This document shows positions 1 to 13,500 of a DNA stretch of 64,000 bases, piece after piece. The DNA comes from Parus major (taxonomy: Eukaryota; Chordata; Aves; Passeriformes; Paridae). Positions within the stretch are counted from its first letter, which is position 1. Each line of letters starts with the position of its first letter. The position numbers and the translations under genes were made by a program. Under the pieces are notes generated by a model. That model was not told where the DNA came from and ran no database searches. It was given only the letters and a program-made list of their open reading frames with translations. The DNA lies in the NCBI RefSeq assembly GCF_001522545.3, contig NC_031774.1, positions 21,375,025 through 21,439,024 on the forward strand, given 5' to 3'.

Positions 1-3000
1 ATTGGAAAATAACCCCAACTATGGTCATTTTACTCAACAGCTACTGAAGTCCTTGCCTGCATCTAACATTTTGTTTGTATCAGCATTTCAGAAATAAAAT
101 CTTACAAAATTTCAGCTTCATAGGAAACTTGATAACTTTTTTAATGCCTATTTGAAATTACATTTCAGGCTATTGATAATGTTTACAGAAAGGAAATCCC
201 ATTAGTCAGCTAGCCTGAGACCTGACTTCCTCCTTATTGGTGCTGAAATTTTGAGCAGATGTGTCTGGAGGTGTTGTCACAGCTAGTATACTCTTAGATA
301 GCAGCTGCTTTTATTGTTGTTTAAAATATAATTTACACTGAGGTTTAGCTGCACACAGGCTCCAGAGGATTATCCATTGGAGACTAAGGGCAGAACAAAT
401 TCGGCCATTTCTAAAATTCTTTGCAAGAAAGAAAATTGTTTTACAGGTTTCAATAGGATATTGGTCTGTTCTGTCTCTACAGAATGAGTTTTGAAGCTCA
501 ACAGCACCAACAAAAAATAGTATTTTCTACATTCAGGAGATGCTCCTTTCTTGAAAATTTGGCCACAGGTATACTTAGGGCTTGAATAAAACCACACTCC
601 AGAGAACCAAATCTTTAGGGAAGTTTAATTGTTGGCTGGAGAGATCCTATTACCCCATTCTGTGTAGTCTTATGAAATCTGAAATATTATGCCTATAAAG
701 CCTTGGCATGCCTACTGCTTCCTTTCCAAGTGGCTTCACAGGATATTGACATTGTACCTGTGGGATGCTTGAGTTTCTCTGTGTGCAATTTTGCTGCCTG
801 TAAGTAAATAGAGAGTGAGATCTTAATGAAGTGAATTCCAAGAACTACAGTCCTATAAGAAAAATTAAAAACTCACCCATAGCCATCAGTATTTACCTTC
901 TAGGTTTAATGTCAGGTCAGGTTTGGTGTAAGGTGCTAAGAATGAAAGTCCTGATCAGACAACTGCTTTTGAGTCAGCTGCTCTGACATTGGTTTTATAT
1001 GAAAATTTGGGCAAACAGTTACATTTCACCTATTCTTGGCTCCTCATTTTCAAAGCGGGGGCAGTAATATCTTTCTGTCTCACAGGCGTGGGAATACAGT
1101 ACAGCTTGTGAGGCTTGGTCATTACTGGTTTGGAAGTAGGACAAATCCACCTGTTCTCCTGATTTTACAGATGGCAAAGGCAACATGGGGAGCTGGCTTT
1201 GTCAGAGGCTGTGTTAGAAATGATGGACTAATCAGTGTAGTCTGGGAACAGCATGTTCTGATGCCAGATCCCTGCTTTGGCCATCCTGTCGCTGTCTCTG
1301 CTATGCTTGGCTTTGCATCTGAGGTGCAGAGATGTTTCACCTGGGGGAGTAACTGGAAGTAAAAAACCCCTAGTTTCTCTCCTTTACCAGATGCATTTTT
1401 TCCCTGGAACAGTTTCAGATTAGTTCAGCCATTAGACTCTCTAATGCCTTTAAAAAAAGTTTGTTTTTGCTTTCACATGCTGACAACATGCTGATGCTTG
1501 TCACTTGACTTGGCTGCGTAGCACTTCCCATGACCCCAGTAAGATATTTTGGAAAGGATATTAAAACAAGCATAAATTGGCCCTGAAGAAGAGCATGTTC
1601 AGTAAGTGTGTGTTGCAAGCACTTACGTCAAGGAAGCTAGAAATCTGTGCAGAACTTTTCTGTCCCTGAAAACCTTGTCAGGAGGTAATTTTCTGAGGTG
1701 CTGACTGCTGACACAAAAAGACCTTGATGATGTTTATGCAAAATCTGGTTGCCCTTCTCTCTAGTATTCACAGCACCCTCATGGATCCCAAATAGTCTTG
1801 TTGATCCCACATACCAGTGGAACATAGGAGGCTTTGCTCACATGTCTCCTGGAGCATTGCACATCTGCCTGGTACCACACAACTTTGGGTTCTGCCACAC
1901 AGTTGGTTTGCCTATTTAAATGTTACTGACAAAGCTTCATATGGACAAAAAATATATCAATTTTCATCACTGAACAAAGGAAAGAATAATTAATGCAAAG
2001 ATATGAGAAAAATTAAATCCAGAAATATGTGCATATTACATTTTTTTACTCCACCTTACCAGATTTTGTTTTAATTTTGCCAAAGACTGCAGTACCAAAT
2101 TGCTCAAAATGATTGATTGGTTTATGTAAAAACAAGCAGATTGTTTTGTCTATCTATGGCTGAATGTAGACTGATCCATTTTTTGATGTTTCTGTAACAA
2201 AATGTTTCATGTTTTGCAGACTGGGTTCCTATGCAGAACCAGCTAGCAGTTACTGCTGGGTTTCCCAGTCCATCCACTAGGGCTGAAGATCTTTTAGTGT
2301 GAGAGACCCACATCCAAGCCTCCATTGGCAAAGGCTGATGCCCAGGTGCTTCAGTTACCAGGGGGGTCTACATTAGGTTTTGAGGCAGAAATGGGGGATG
2401 GCTTCAGAAGAGAAGCCTGTAATACACAGGGAGCATATCTGATGGTTTGTTGATTGAGACCCTCTAAGAGGAAGGGTAATTAGGGCAGACAGAAGTACAT
2501 GAACCTGGGATTCTCTCCTACTTGATGAACAACCAGTGCTGGGGCTACTCTGCCTTCTGTCTCTGCTGAAGCTGCTCCTCTTCATTTCCAGTAACTCTGA
2601 AGGTCAAAGTGGGTTCCATGGCCAGGTGCTTAGCTCAGCCCAAGCGGTACCACCTCTCTTCTGTAGCCTGGGAACAGTTTATGTTCTTTTTGGGATTCCA
2701 GCCATTCTGTCTGATTCCTTTGGCTTTTAGAAAACACCTCCCAAGGGAAATTACTTGATTTCCACCTAATAAAACATTTCACTTAATCTGAAGCCAAATG
2801 TTTCCAATTTGCCAGATATTCTAAAAGAAGTAATTCTCAGGGGGACCCACAACAACACTTCCTTTTTTTTTCTGTTTCATGACAGAATAGAATTAATTAA
2901 CTAGTGCCTCACCTCATCTCATGCTAAAGGCGAGGTGGCAAAAGTGGCAGCACTATCTGCCCTTGCCCTGCAAAATGTGCTCAGGCTGAGGGAAACAGTG

Positions 3001-5214
3001 GGGGCAGTGATAGGGGGGCACCCTCCATTCCTGAGGTCGAGCTCCTGTTTGAGTGAGTCACATCTGCCTGTTTGCTTCCCAGTGAAATAGCAGCCCAGCA
3101 ATAAGAGATGTAAATGGTTCAAAGGTTCAGGGCTGTCCTCAGACAGATGAGTTTCACAACACCATCTGTTCTCCAGGCACCTTTCTCTCTGGCCACTGAC
3201 AGCTGAAGTGCTCCTTTCACATGCCCTGGGGCCACTGAAGTGCTCCTTCTTTCGAGTTGTCTATCTTGCTTGAAGTGTATGAAGGACCAAAGCTCCTGCT
3301 GTCATGACAGTGACCTTCCTCCAGGCACCACAGAAAGTGTCCAAGGAAGGATTGTGGGCTCAGTTACATTCCTCCCCTGCAGCTGCTGCCTCTGGCTCTC
3401 TTGTTTCCCAGCAACTCTGCCTGCAGGCATGATGTGTGTCTGTGCTATGGGGATACCTTCACCTCAGCCTCCAATGTCAAATCTGTGATTTCACTCATCA
3501 GTCTTTCCTCTCCTGATCTGTCATTTGGGCCATGATAACGTCCCTATGCTCCTCAGGAGGGCTAAATAAGGGAGAGGAGGGACAAACTGTCTTCCAGCAA
3601 AGCAGGAACATAAAGCTGGAGCTGCAATTGCAGTTAGAGAGCACATAAAAGCCATAATTTCTTTGCCAGTGCACAGCCCAGAGACAATGCCTCTGCAAAG
3701 CCCTGCTGGCAGCCACCCCAGACAGAGACATCTGCGTGGCACATCCCCACAGGGGTGCAGAGCAGAGGGGATGATATGTCTCTACTCTGCAATTAAGGCT
3801 CTCATTTTGTCACTTTTATTCCCTTCTTGTGAAAGTCAGTAAAACGCTCTGCTTTTCTCAGCTCCCACCCTCAGTGCAGTGCTTTATGGGTGCTTGAGTG
3901 TTCCCTCCCCACTCTGCAGAGTGGCTGCCACCACATCCCCCTGTCCCCACTATCCTGGCAGGGCTGGGTGACCTGCCACCCTGCCTGCCTTCAGCTGAGG
4001 GATGGTCTTCCAGCTTTCCTGACCACTGCTGCGAGGCACTGACCAGCACAGGACCCTGCTTCGGGGAAACTCACTGAATGCAGCCGGGCTCTGAGGCACA
4101 CTGCAAAGGTTTTAATTATGTTTGCTTGCTACTTGGGCTTGGAAGGGCTGTCCAGGCCTTTCCCCACTCCTAGCTATTTTTTAAGTTGTTTTTTTTTTAT
4201 GAATTCTCTCTCTCTACGTGATTTAAAGAACTCTGCTGCAGGCTCCATGCTATAACCACTTGTCTGTCCAGCTCTCCTGTTCCACCTGATGCTGTGCTGC
4301 CAGGGCACACCAAAGTGCTCAACTCTGAGTAGATGGGCTGCACTGCTCAGCTGTTCAGATACACAACAGCTGCTTCTGGGATGTTATTGATCTGTTGTGC
4401 TTCTCTGATTTCACAGAGACAGAAATCTGGACAGACCCTGGGAAGAAGTCAGGACTGCTGCACTTCACTGTCCCATTACACCAACGTGTGTTGCAGGTTT
4501 TATCTCTTCTTGTCTGCAAGATGGTGTTGTACACCCTTTATGCTTCCTCTTTGTACCCTCACATACAAAGATCATCTCCAAGCAGAGCTGTACTTCTCAG
4601 CATCCTAAATGAGAAGTCACCAGGCAGAATGAGTCACTGGTGCAATTTTCCATAGCTTAATCTAAACTTTTAGGTCTTGATTTCATTATTATTGCTTACT
4701 TTAAGTGGTTTCTTCCTTCGTGCTGAAACTAGCAGGATTTCTTGATCATTTGGGTGGAAGGCTTTTAAAAAACACACAGGTTGTTTCAGGTCAAGGTTCA
4801 ATTAGGGGAGTGAAGAACAGGAAGAAGTGCTGGACAGGTGAACAGAACTAGTGATAAAATCTGGCTTCAGGTAACCTTTCCTCTGTTGCATGTTCTTTTA
4901 TGTTGCTTAAACACTCGAGTGGCTTAGTAACTTCTGTGAGCTCCAGGCTGATGGGCTAGCATGCAGTAGTGTGGAGAGGTGGCATTCAGTAGGCAACTAA
5001 GAAATGTCATGTTTCTTGTGGAAATGTGAAGATTTTGGAGAGCAGGAGTTAGATGCAATGCTGCTCTTCACATTTCCTTTTCCAAGAAATACTCAGGAGA
5101 TAGAGTAGTTTTGCCAGACCATCAGAGCCGGGTACTCCAGAAAAAGCATTTAGGTCTTTGACAGTACCCAAGGACTTGATAGCCTTTCCTCACACATCAC
5201 AAAATGGATCTCTG
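1..5214. other. Gene-poor AT-rich intergenic DNA
   Basis: No open reading frame here resembles a known protein, and none combines useful length with plausible splice sites or codon use. The longest is about 108 codons (1036-1362), which is expected by chance. I see no RNA gene, no intact mobile element and no CpG island. The sequence looks like neutral, AT-rich avian intergenic DNA. Old unrecognised repeats may be present. Confidence 0.6.
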
Positions 5215-6202
5215 TGATTTCTCAGGAAGCATGCAAGGATGTCATTACGTCATGCAGAAAGAAAATTAAAAAAGCAAAAGCTCAGCTAGAACTCCATCAG
5301 ACCACTGCTGTGAAAAATAATAATTAGAAGTGTTTTTATAAGTACATTAATCAAAAGAGGAGGGCCAAGAAAAATCTGTACTGTTCACTGGATGGAAGGA
5401 GTGGGGGAAAAGTGTCACCAAGGAGGAGGAAAAAGCCAAGGTTCTTAATGCCTTCTGTGCCTCAGTCTTTAAGGGTGGTAATCCTCAGGGCAACTGGATC
5501 CCTGAGCTGGTAGACAATGACAGGGAGCAGAATAGACCTCCTGCCAGGCTCACAAGTCTATGGGTCTGAATGTGCTTCATCCACGGGTTCTGAGGGAGCA
5601 GAAGGGCTCACTAAGCCACTCTGCAGCATTTATTAACTGTACTGGCTAACTGGAAGGGGCTCTGATTACTGGAGGTTAGCCAGTGTGATGCCCACCCACA
5701 AGATGGGCCAGAAGGAGGATCCAGGGAACTGCAGGCCTGTCAGCCTCACCTTGGTGCATGAGAAGGTTATGGAACAGATAATTCTGAGTGTGATCACACA
5801 GGAAAACCAAGGCATCAGGACCACCCAGCATGGGTTTGAGAAAGGCAGCCCTGCCTGACCAACCTGATTGACTTTTATGACCTGGTGACGTGCCCAGTGA
5901 AAGATGGAAAGTCTTTGGGTGCAACTAGCAACCAGACAAGAGGACAAAGTCTCAAGCTGCTCCAGGGAAGCTTCAAATTGAACATCAGGAGGAATTTCTT
6001 CAGAGAAAGGGTTGTTAAACATTGGAATAGACTGCCCAAGGAGGTGGTACAGTCACTGTCCCTAGAGGTATTCAAGAAGAAACTGTGATCACATCAAGAA
6101 AGATGTGACCCTTAGTGCCATGACCTGGTTGAGAAGGTAGTGATCAATAAAAGGTTGGACTCAATGATCTCAGTGGTCTTTTTCAATCTAATTTATTCTG
6201 AT
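5215..6202 (+). mobile_element. CR1 LINE copy, internally deleted, + orientation
   Basis: The left part (about 5215-5910) matches the middle of CR1 ORF2. It includes the stretch around 'gctcagctagaactccatc', the 'aatgccttctgtgcctcag' region, and the segment coding for the start of the reverse transcriptase ('agatgggccagaaggaggat', 'gcaggcctgtcagcctcacc'). At about 5910-5935 it jumps to the CR1 3' region ('gacaagaggacaaagtctca', 'gactgcccaaggaggtggta') and ends with a tail like 'ggttggactcaatgatctca'. The catalytic RT core is therefore deleted and many frames are broken, so this is a dead copy. The family assignment comes from recognising the consensus, and no alignment was run. Confidence 0.88.
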
Positions 6203-7598
6203 TTCCCAGCATCACAGATAATTCCTTTTCCCTCCTGTCCTTTCTGCTAAAACAAACCCAGTCCCTCTGCTGGATTTCTTAGCATCATGGCCAGTCTGAC
6301 TTGAAAAATACTCCAGTACTGAATCTTTCAGACTGCATTACATTACCTTTCCCGTACTCATATATTTGTCTTTTTTTCAGGTTAAGTCCTTTTCACATGC
6401 ATTAAAAAATTATTCTACCTGTTTTTGGCCATATTTGCAGACTTAGGAGCCTATCTGTTTGGTCTCTTTGCCAAATGGCAGATACAGCTCAATTTTGAGA
6501 GTCTGGCTAGAGATTGTTTCTCCTCTCTGAATTTGCACTTTGATAATGTCTTACTACCAATGTGCTACACACAGCTAAGTAGAAGTATCCCAGAGAATAT
6601 CACCCACAGATCTTATCCAGAAGGATTGTCCCTTCTGTCCTTCAGGGCAGGATATGTTTTCTCAGATTATGTCAAAAAAACTTTTGCAGAATAGCTTCAT
6701 CCCCACAGACTACCACAGACTTGACTTTTTCAGGTTTACCTGAGGAAGGCTTTGACCCTGCCAGATCTAGGGCAAGAGACCCCCAGGGATACCAAATCAG
6801 GTTGTGGACCCCCACTGCATTTGCGCCAGAGTACTGGTGAGTCAGGTTGGTTACTGTGTTCCCCAGTGAGCTCTGCCCTACTTTCTTTCCTTCCTTTATC
6901 CCTTTTTCTCTGTTCCTCTTCTCATGGCAGAAGAAGTTCAGCCCCTTTTTCTTCAGTTAGTTACTTTTTTTTTTTTTTAATTCAGTTCAATCTTCCCACG
7001 CTGCAGAGATTTTTCCATGCTGGCTGTGATATCACTCTGTATGAAGACCCTTCTATTTCTGTAACCCTTGAAAGTGTGCATGAAAATGGTAGAGAATATT
7101 CAAATATTTTGAGAAAGCATATAAGAATAAAAAGCTAACAAATTATTAGCAGAATATTCAATGTTCTAACTCTCAAAATTATTAGAGAGTAGGTCAGAAG
7201 TATGCCTACTCCACCTTTTTTTTTCCCCCTACACTTTCCTTAAGTTCTATGTCTGTAGCTTGTAATTCTTATAACAGCTAATCCGTTGTGAGTGAGGATG
7301 AATTCCTCCAGACTAATGGACTTGGAAGGCCTATAGATTTTCCTTTTTCTAAGGCAAACACTAGCTTTACCAAGATGCCTAATCCCTGAGAATATTCTCT
7401 CTAGCAGCCTATATAACCCAGAGCATCTTCCAGGTTGTTATTTGCAGTAGGAATTGTTGAGTGCAAAGGCTGTGTTTCAGATGGAATGAGCCCTGGATTT
7501 TAGGCTGAGGTGCACAGGTGATGAAGAAGAATTGCCCCTGCACGTTATCCTAGGAAAGTGCATGCACTCATTGATATTTTCCGTGAGGAAGTAGCATC
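6203..7598. other. Intergenic DNA without recognisable features
   Basis: This is AT-rich sequence with poly-T runs (for example near 6965-6980). A 128-codon frame at 6752-7138 has low-complexity Ser/Leu/Phe-rich composition and no recognisable domain. I see no gene, RNA or identifiable repeat. Confidence 0.5.
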
Positions 7599-8054
7599 TG
7601 TCCTAGTTTTGGTCTTGACACAGATGTTAATCTATACCACCTCACATGATTGTTGAGGGTGGAGGAAAGGGATGGGTTAGTAAAAGAAGGGTGTGTGGCT
7701 TCTGGCCAAAAAAATGTGGTGGGCAGGGGGGAGGGTAAGCTGTCCTCCATTTTTCATTGTCTTGGGGTCTGTGGTGAGCATTTTTGCATGTGAATCACCC
7801 TCTCTTTTGTATACTTTTGTAATAAACATTGTTGCTGTTACTGTTGGGTTTGTTTTTTTTTTGTTATATCATTGCTGTTTCCAGTAAATCGTTCTTATCT
7901 CATCCCATGATCTTCATCTTTTGTGTCCTAATTCTCAACTCCATCCCACCAGAGCAGATCAGGGAGGAGAAAGGGGAGCAAGAGAGTGGAATGTGATTTG
8001 AGAGTATCTCAGAAGGGGCACTGAATTGGGGAGTAGCATTCCTAAACCATGACA
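7599..8054 (+). mobile_element. Probable solitary endogenous-retrovirus LTR (ERVL-like), degraded
   Basis: The segment opens with 'tgtcctagttttggtcttg' and closes with 'cctaaaccatgaca', matching the TG...CA ends and the terminal motifs of a common avian LTR group. Inside are a polyadenylation signal AATAAA at 7821-7826 and the stretch around 'ttatatcattgctgtttcca' to 'ttcttatctcatcccatgat', also typical of that group. No clear target-site duplication remains (gcatc before, aacac after), and no internal retroviral sequence or partner LTR is visible nearby. It is probably an old solo LTR. The element class is inferred from remembered consensus sequence. Confidence 0.62.
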
Positions 8055-9473
8055 AACACATAGGTGAAATCCAAACCAAAGGAGAAGTTGACAGAAGACA
8101 GAAGAGACAGTAGAAGCTGAGCAGAAGGCAGGCTGGTTTATGAAGAATAGAGTAGAAAAGGGAAAACTTTTCTGCCTGGTTTAGCAAAAAGTAAAAGAGG
8201 GGTGATGAGGGGGGTGGTCAGAGCAAGCTGAGCTCTTCCCATATTTGCAGGTGATGCCTGGGGGTCTGGCAGGTCCCCTGGAGACAGCAGCTGTTATGGC
8301 TTGCTCTTTGGCTCAGTGTAGACTCACAGCTGGAAAAGTCTCATGGCCTACTGAGGCTCCATCTGCTCCCTGTTTGTACTGTGATATGCTCCATGGGGCT
8401 ATACCTACAATGGACCTGTTGAAACACAGAGTCTCTGTAGAGAAAACATCCCTTGTTACTTAGTGCCTTGTGCTATGAGGAATGGGTGTAAAGCTGCTCC
8501 CTCTTGCCAGAACCTCCACTGAAAATATAAAATGCTCACTGTTTGTTACAGATGTAGGTTTGAAAAATATCTGTTCTTCTCAGTGTGTGCTGTCTTCAGG
8601 GATCTGACACAGAGGTGTGAGTCTGTACATGGTATACCACCTTCTACAATATTTACCAGGATCCAGAAAGCTAAAAGTCTTAGAGGGGAAGTTCTGTCCT
8701 TCCAGAGAGACTACCCCAGACTAGGCAGCTCGCAGAGATGGGGCTGAACTTGCCAAGTTCAAACTCTCATACAGGGTTTTGTTACTGCTCCAACACAGTT
8801 GTATCTGGAAGGGGGTTTTGGGCAAGTTCTGCTTGCTCATTCTTATTGAGATCAAAATTTTCAAGCGCCCATCCAAATTGTGGCCTGAAATTCCAGCCCA
8901 GAGCCTGGCTCACAACCTAGCCCACACAAGGAAATGGGAGTGAAATTCCCAAGAACTGTGGCTGCCCTGATCTGCCTGGATATTTATTGAGCTCTCACAC
9001 ACAAAGTAGTTTTTTTTTCCCAAAAAAAAAAAGGAAAAAAAACACCCTTGATCTCTCCACACGGCACATTTTTTCCTCTCCAAACAGTCTGATGTGATCA
9101 AAGCATAACCCGGTTTGACAAAGCATTTGTGAACTTGAGCAGACCTGGCCTTCACTCCAGCTTGCAATGAAACCCTGAACCAGGAGCTCGTCGCCTGGTT
9201 CCAGCCTGGGTTTCACTCGCCAGCTGGGATCGATGCAGCCTCAGCCAGTTGGCTTTAATTGCTGCAGACGCCTACGCTGTGCAGTGGGATACAAAGTGGA
9301 AAACAGGCTTTCAACCCCTTGTGTTCTCAACAGACAAACACCAAAGGGGTCCAAGTGGCTTCAAAGGGCAGAGGGTTTGGATGGGAGTCACAGGGAATTT
9401 GCAGGGTGAATTCTGGTGGAGCTAGGTTTGCGCAGGGGCCAAGACATTCCGGTGCAACGCTGTTGACGTCAGC

Positions 9474-9481
9474 ACCTCATG
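9474..9481. promoter_or_regulatory. Consensus cAMP-response element octamer (TGACGTCA)
   Basis: This is a perfect palindromic CRE, the optimal CREB/ATF site, in a locally less AT-rich stretch (about 9420-9500) that also has several CpGs. It is 17 kb upstream of the nearest gene start. A full CRE with an intact CpG is uncommon in AT-rich intergenic DNA, but one octamer alone is weak evidence of function. Confidence 0.3.
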
Positions 9482-12400
9482 CGTTCAGTGTTAGATCCTC
9501 ATTCGTATTTTCTCCTGAGCTCACAGGGCCTGGCATCTAGTTTGTGCTTTTGTTACAGCAGCTGTTACTGGTCTGGCTGCCTCAGTAATTTTCCCAGTCC
9601 CTGGAAAACCCACCCATGAGCCCATCTCTAGAGCTCTGTGATTGCTCTCTTAAGTACACGTTTCCCAGATTGACTCCCTCTCCACAGACTAATTCATCTG
9701 ACTAATTACCCCCTTCTTGGTGCTGGTTTATTTTGAATGCAGAAATTTGGCCATTGCAATTTGTTCTATTCTTTAAAATTCCAAAGTCATTGAACAATGA
9801 TGAATAGAAAAAGCCTCAATTCAAATTCAGCAGTGAACAGAGGCAGCCTCTCTGACCTGGCATGTGAGGCTATCTTTTCTGAAAAAGTGAGGCTGTGGCC
9901 CCAGAAATTCAGCTGCTTCAGAGAAGCCAGGCAGCAGGCTCCCCCTTGTCTGGTACTGCAGCAAGCACTGCTTGCAGGCTCCTTCTTGAGCAACGTACAG
10001 GTGAATTATTAGGAGATTTTTTCTCAGTGGGAAAAATGAAGTAAAACCGCTGACTCCTGGAAAGGAAAAATGGATTTCCCTTAGTGGAAGTGGATTAGAA
10101 CAAGAAATACATATCAGCATCTCATTGGTGCAGCACTCTAGCACAGGAATTGCCACACTGGTTTAGACAAAAGATTTGTCATTGAGACCAACTTTTTTGC
10201 TTCAGAGGACAGCACAAAACACCATTAAAACAGACATTGGGTAGCACTATGCTAACAGCCACGTTTGCTGATGGAGAGTACTTCTTCTGTTTCCATAAAT
10301 CTTTCCTGGATACTCTTTCTTTTTTGTGAGCACTATTTCTCAAGCAAGATCTCAAGACAAGAGCCGCGTCTTTCAAATTCCTGTAGAGCTATGTTTTAAT
10401 GTGAGGTCATTAGGGATGCCTAAATGATCTCTTACATAAGCAAAGTCTGCCTTCTTCTATTCTTGCCCATCTGCTTTCTTTTGCTTGTAGAAGAACCTTT
10501 TCTCTAGAACCCTCTCTGTGTTTTTGTATGTATTTTTCAAATCTTTGTAGTTGTTCCTTCACAAATTTCAATTTTATTTTGGCTGTTTCTTCTCAAATAG
10601 AATAATGAACACTATTATTTCAGTGGAAGTGGGTAATTTTGTTTTTGAAACACCAGCAAAAGCAGTTTGCCCAGTGCTCTTAATAAGTGCTCTTAGGACC
10701 TTCTGGAATTCTTACGGTTGCCTTTTCTTAATATCAGGGGTAACTGACATGCTTCCTAGTTCAGATACCTCTAGGCCAAAAATGACTGCTTATGCCAGAT
10801 TTCCACCTGCTGCATTTTTTCTTAAATGGGTATTTTGAAATTATCTGGATGAGAATTCCTATCCCAATACCACCTACTTTTAGGGAAACCTGTTTATTCC
10901 TCTCTGAGAGTGACTCACAGATATTCCTGCTTTCTAGAAGGAATATGACTACAATGATATTTTGGTTTCATGGAAAGTAAGTTAAAGCTAAATTTCCCTG
11001 AAGGAATACTACAACACTACAGATTAACTCAAAGATCATGAGAACCTTGTTATCTTAAGGTAGTCCTGGAATGAAGGATGATCTTTTTGCTTCTGTCCCC
11101 TTCTTGACTCTTTCTTAAGATCATAGCAATCAATTTCTCACCTGGTGTTGTTTGGTGGCATATCTCAGTCATGTTTCCTGGGGAAGTTCTGTTCCAGACA
11201 GAAACCACCACTGCTTGTGTCTCATTGATCACACCAGAAAGTGAAGTTTGAGAAAGAGATGGAGTTCATTGCCTTCTGATCTATAGATGAAAGATTGCAT
11301 CCCTTTCCACTTACCTGAAACATGCTGATTTAAAGAGACTGTTTTATTATTAAAGTAAATTATTAATTCTGGAGGTTGCCTTGGTAGGTCTGCCTTAGCT
11401 TTCTTCTCCAAAACTCTGAGATGCAAAGTGACTTGTGTTCAAAATATTTGCTGTGATTAACTGTAGAGAAGACCTGTGAATCCAGAATCAGACAGTGGTG
11501 GGAAAAAAAGAGCAATGAGACATGGTCATGGAGAAATGAAGAGAATTCCCATGAATGTAAGACTTCCAATAAAAGGCCACAGAGTGTTACCTGTTTATCC
11601 CCATCTGCTCCCTGAAAAGTTTTAGACTGTGCTGGAATAGAGCTGTTTCACATTCTTTTCTGTCTATCATGTTATCCTCTTCTTCTGCCCCCTTCCCCCC
11701 ATCTCTAATATTTGTGTTTGAGTTAAAGCTGGACACAGTGGGAGAGATATTTGGGTTCCCCGTTCTTCTTTCCCCATGATCTCTTATTCATGTGTGTAAA
11801 TGTTTTGTTTTATTGATGCATGTTTGCCAGAGAAATGCTGGGCTTAGCTCCAGGCAGTCTCATTTCCCTCTTCCATCTTGAGGCATTCCAGACCTAAACA
11901 GCATAAGCTTGTACAGCTAAATATTTAGGAGAAAGCAACAAATCTGTGTCACCAAAAAGCTCTAAATATCCCTCAGAATAAAATGATATAATTTAGTGTA
12001 AGCAGAAGTAGAAATATCACACCATTTCTATGAAAAGTCTTGGATCAGATTAGGAAAGATTTATACTCAAAGTATGAATCATTGTAATCAGCATAGCATC
12101 TCACTTGAGTCTGATATCAGAAGTAAAACACCACCTAACTCAACTCACTTCTTACCCCAGAGCATGAAATACCAGTGTGCTGGTGACTTCTTAATTCTGT
12201 AGGATTCCAGGCCCCTCCTAGCACAGACCAGCCTCTTTCACTAAAGATCAGCATCTTTATGCTGCTTCTTCTCATTCCTCTTTTAATCTTTCAGTACTTT
12301 CTATGAATATGGAGAGGAATTATGGACAAGCATTCTTCATTTGGAGTGCAGGCCCTGTACTGCTGATCTTAGCTGAGACAAGCATCACCTACTGCTATGA

Positions 12401-13435
12401 GTGTTGAACTTGACACCAGCAACTTTGTCTGCAAAGGTTTCTGAAGTTTCTGAACTTCTCATAGAAGTTGGTGCAGAAGTTTGCCAAAGGTTACCACAAC
12501 CCATAGGAGTGGTGAATTTCAGCTGAAAAGTAAAGAATACAGATGGGACTGCCTGTCTTGTTTGTACTGTTTCAGCTAATTTTGACAGAGGCTGTGAACC
12601 AGAGTAATAAGTCTAAGAAAAGAAGCAGAGGTTTGGAGTATCTTCTTTGGACTTTAGTGCTTGTAGAGTTAAGCCTTCATACTGGACATGTCCCTGAAAG
12701 CAGCTCTTTTTCCTCTACTGCCACACGGCCTGGATGTGAAGGCAGTAGAGGAAATGGAAAGCAAATGGAATTCTGGAGAAAAAGGTCCAATTTATCCTCA
12801 GTGATGCTGATGTAACTCAAAAGGGAGGGTCTTTCATGTCTAAATGCATGAGAGAGACAACTACCGGCTGCCTGTCTGTGCTTGCTCTGTCTGGAAGTGA
12901 CTGGAGGATGCTGCATCCTCCAGCTGCCTCCTACCCATGGTAGAGGATTTTAGAGATTCTTTCATTGAGTATGAGCAACACTGTATTTAATCAATTTTCT
13001 GTCAGCTGGCACAAGGCCTTGAAGTGGTTTGGGAGAGGGAATGCAAGCACTGCACACCTGCTCCCAGCCTCTGCCCAAGATCCACTCTATCACACCAGTG
13101 CTACCATTGGGTTTGTTTCTGGGCTACCACCCAGTGTTGAAACAGAGCTACAGGTTACACAGACATGCAGTATCTGCAGCAGCCCAGGCACAGCAATGTA
13201 CTCTTCAGTTCCTCAGTTTATGGGAATCATCTGAAGCCTGGTCATATGCAAATAAATATTCCCTGTAGATAAGAGGGAGGAAAGAGAGAGAAAGAGGGAA
13301 GAGCTAAGGTAAAGGCTTTGACTGACTGCAAATAGGAGAAGAAGTGAACCAGCACTGCGTTGCCAAAGTCTGGATTTTTCTATCAGTCTTGTCATTGCTA
13401 CTGCTTTCCGTAATGCCTCAGCTTTGTGGAGATCA

Positions 13436-13500
13436 GTGTTTATTTATTAATATTTAAATATTTTTTAATATTTTGTAAATATTTTGATAGAAAATAGATG
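13436..13500. repeat. AT-rich low-complexity block
   Basis: A run of TATTTA/AATATTT units made almost wholly of A and T. It is simple low-complexity DNA with no coding content. Confidence 0.7.

Noticed and set aside
1036..1362. 108-codon + frame
   Set aside because: No domain, no repeat family, no splice or codon-use support; within chance length for this amount of sequence.
5666..6022. 118-codon minus-strand frame
   Set aside because: It is the reverse strand of the CR1 copy, with no protein-like domain.
6752..7138. 128-codon + frame
   Set aside because: Contains a poly-T-derived Phe run and low-complexity Ser/Leu stretches; no recognisable similarity.
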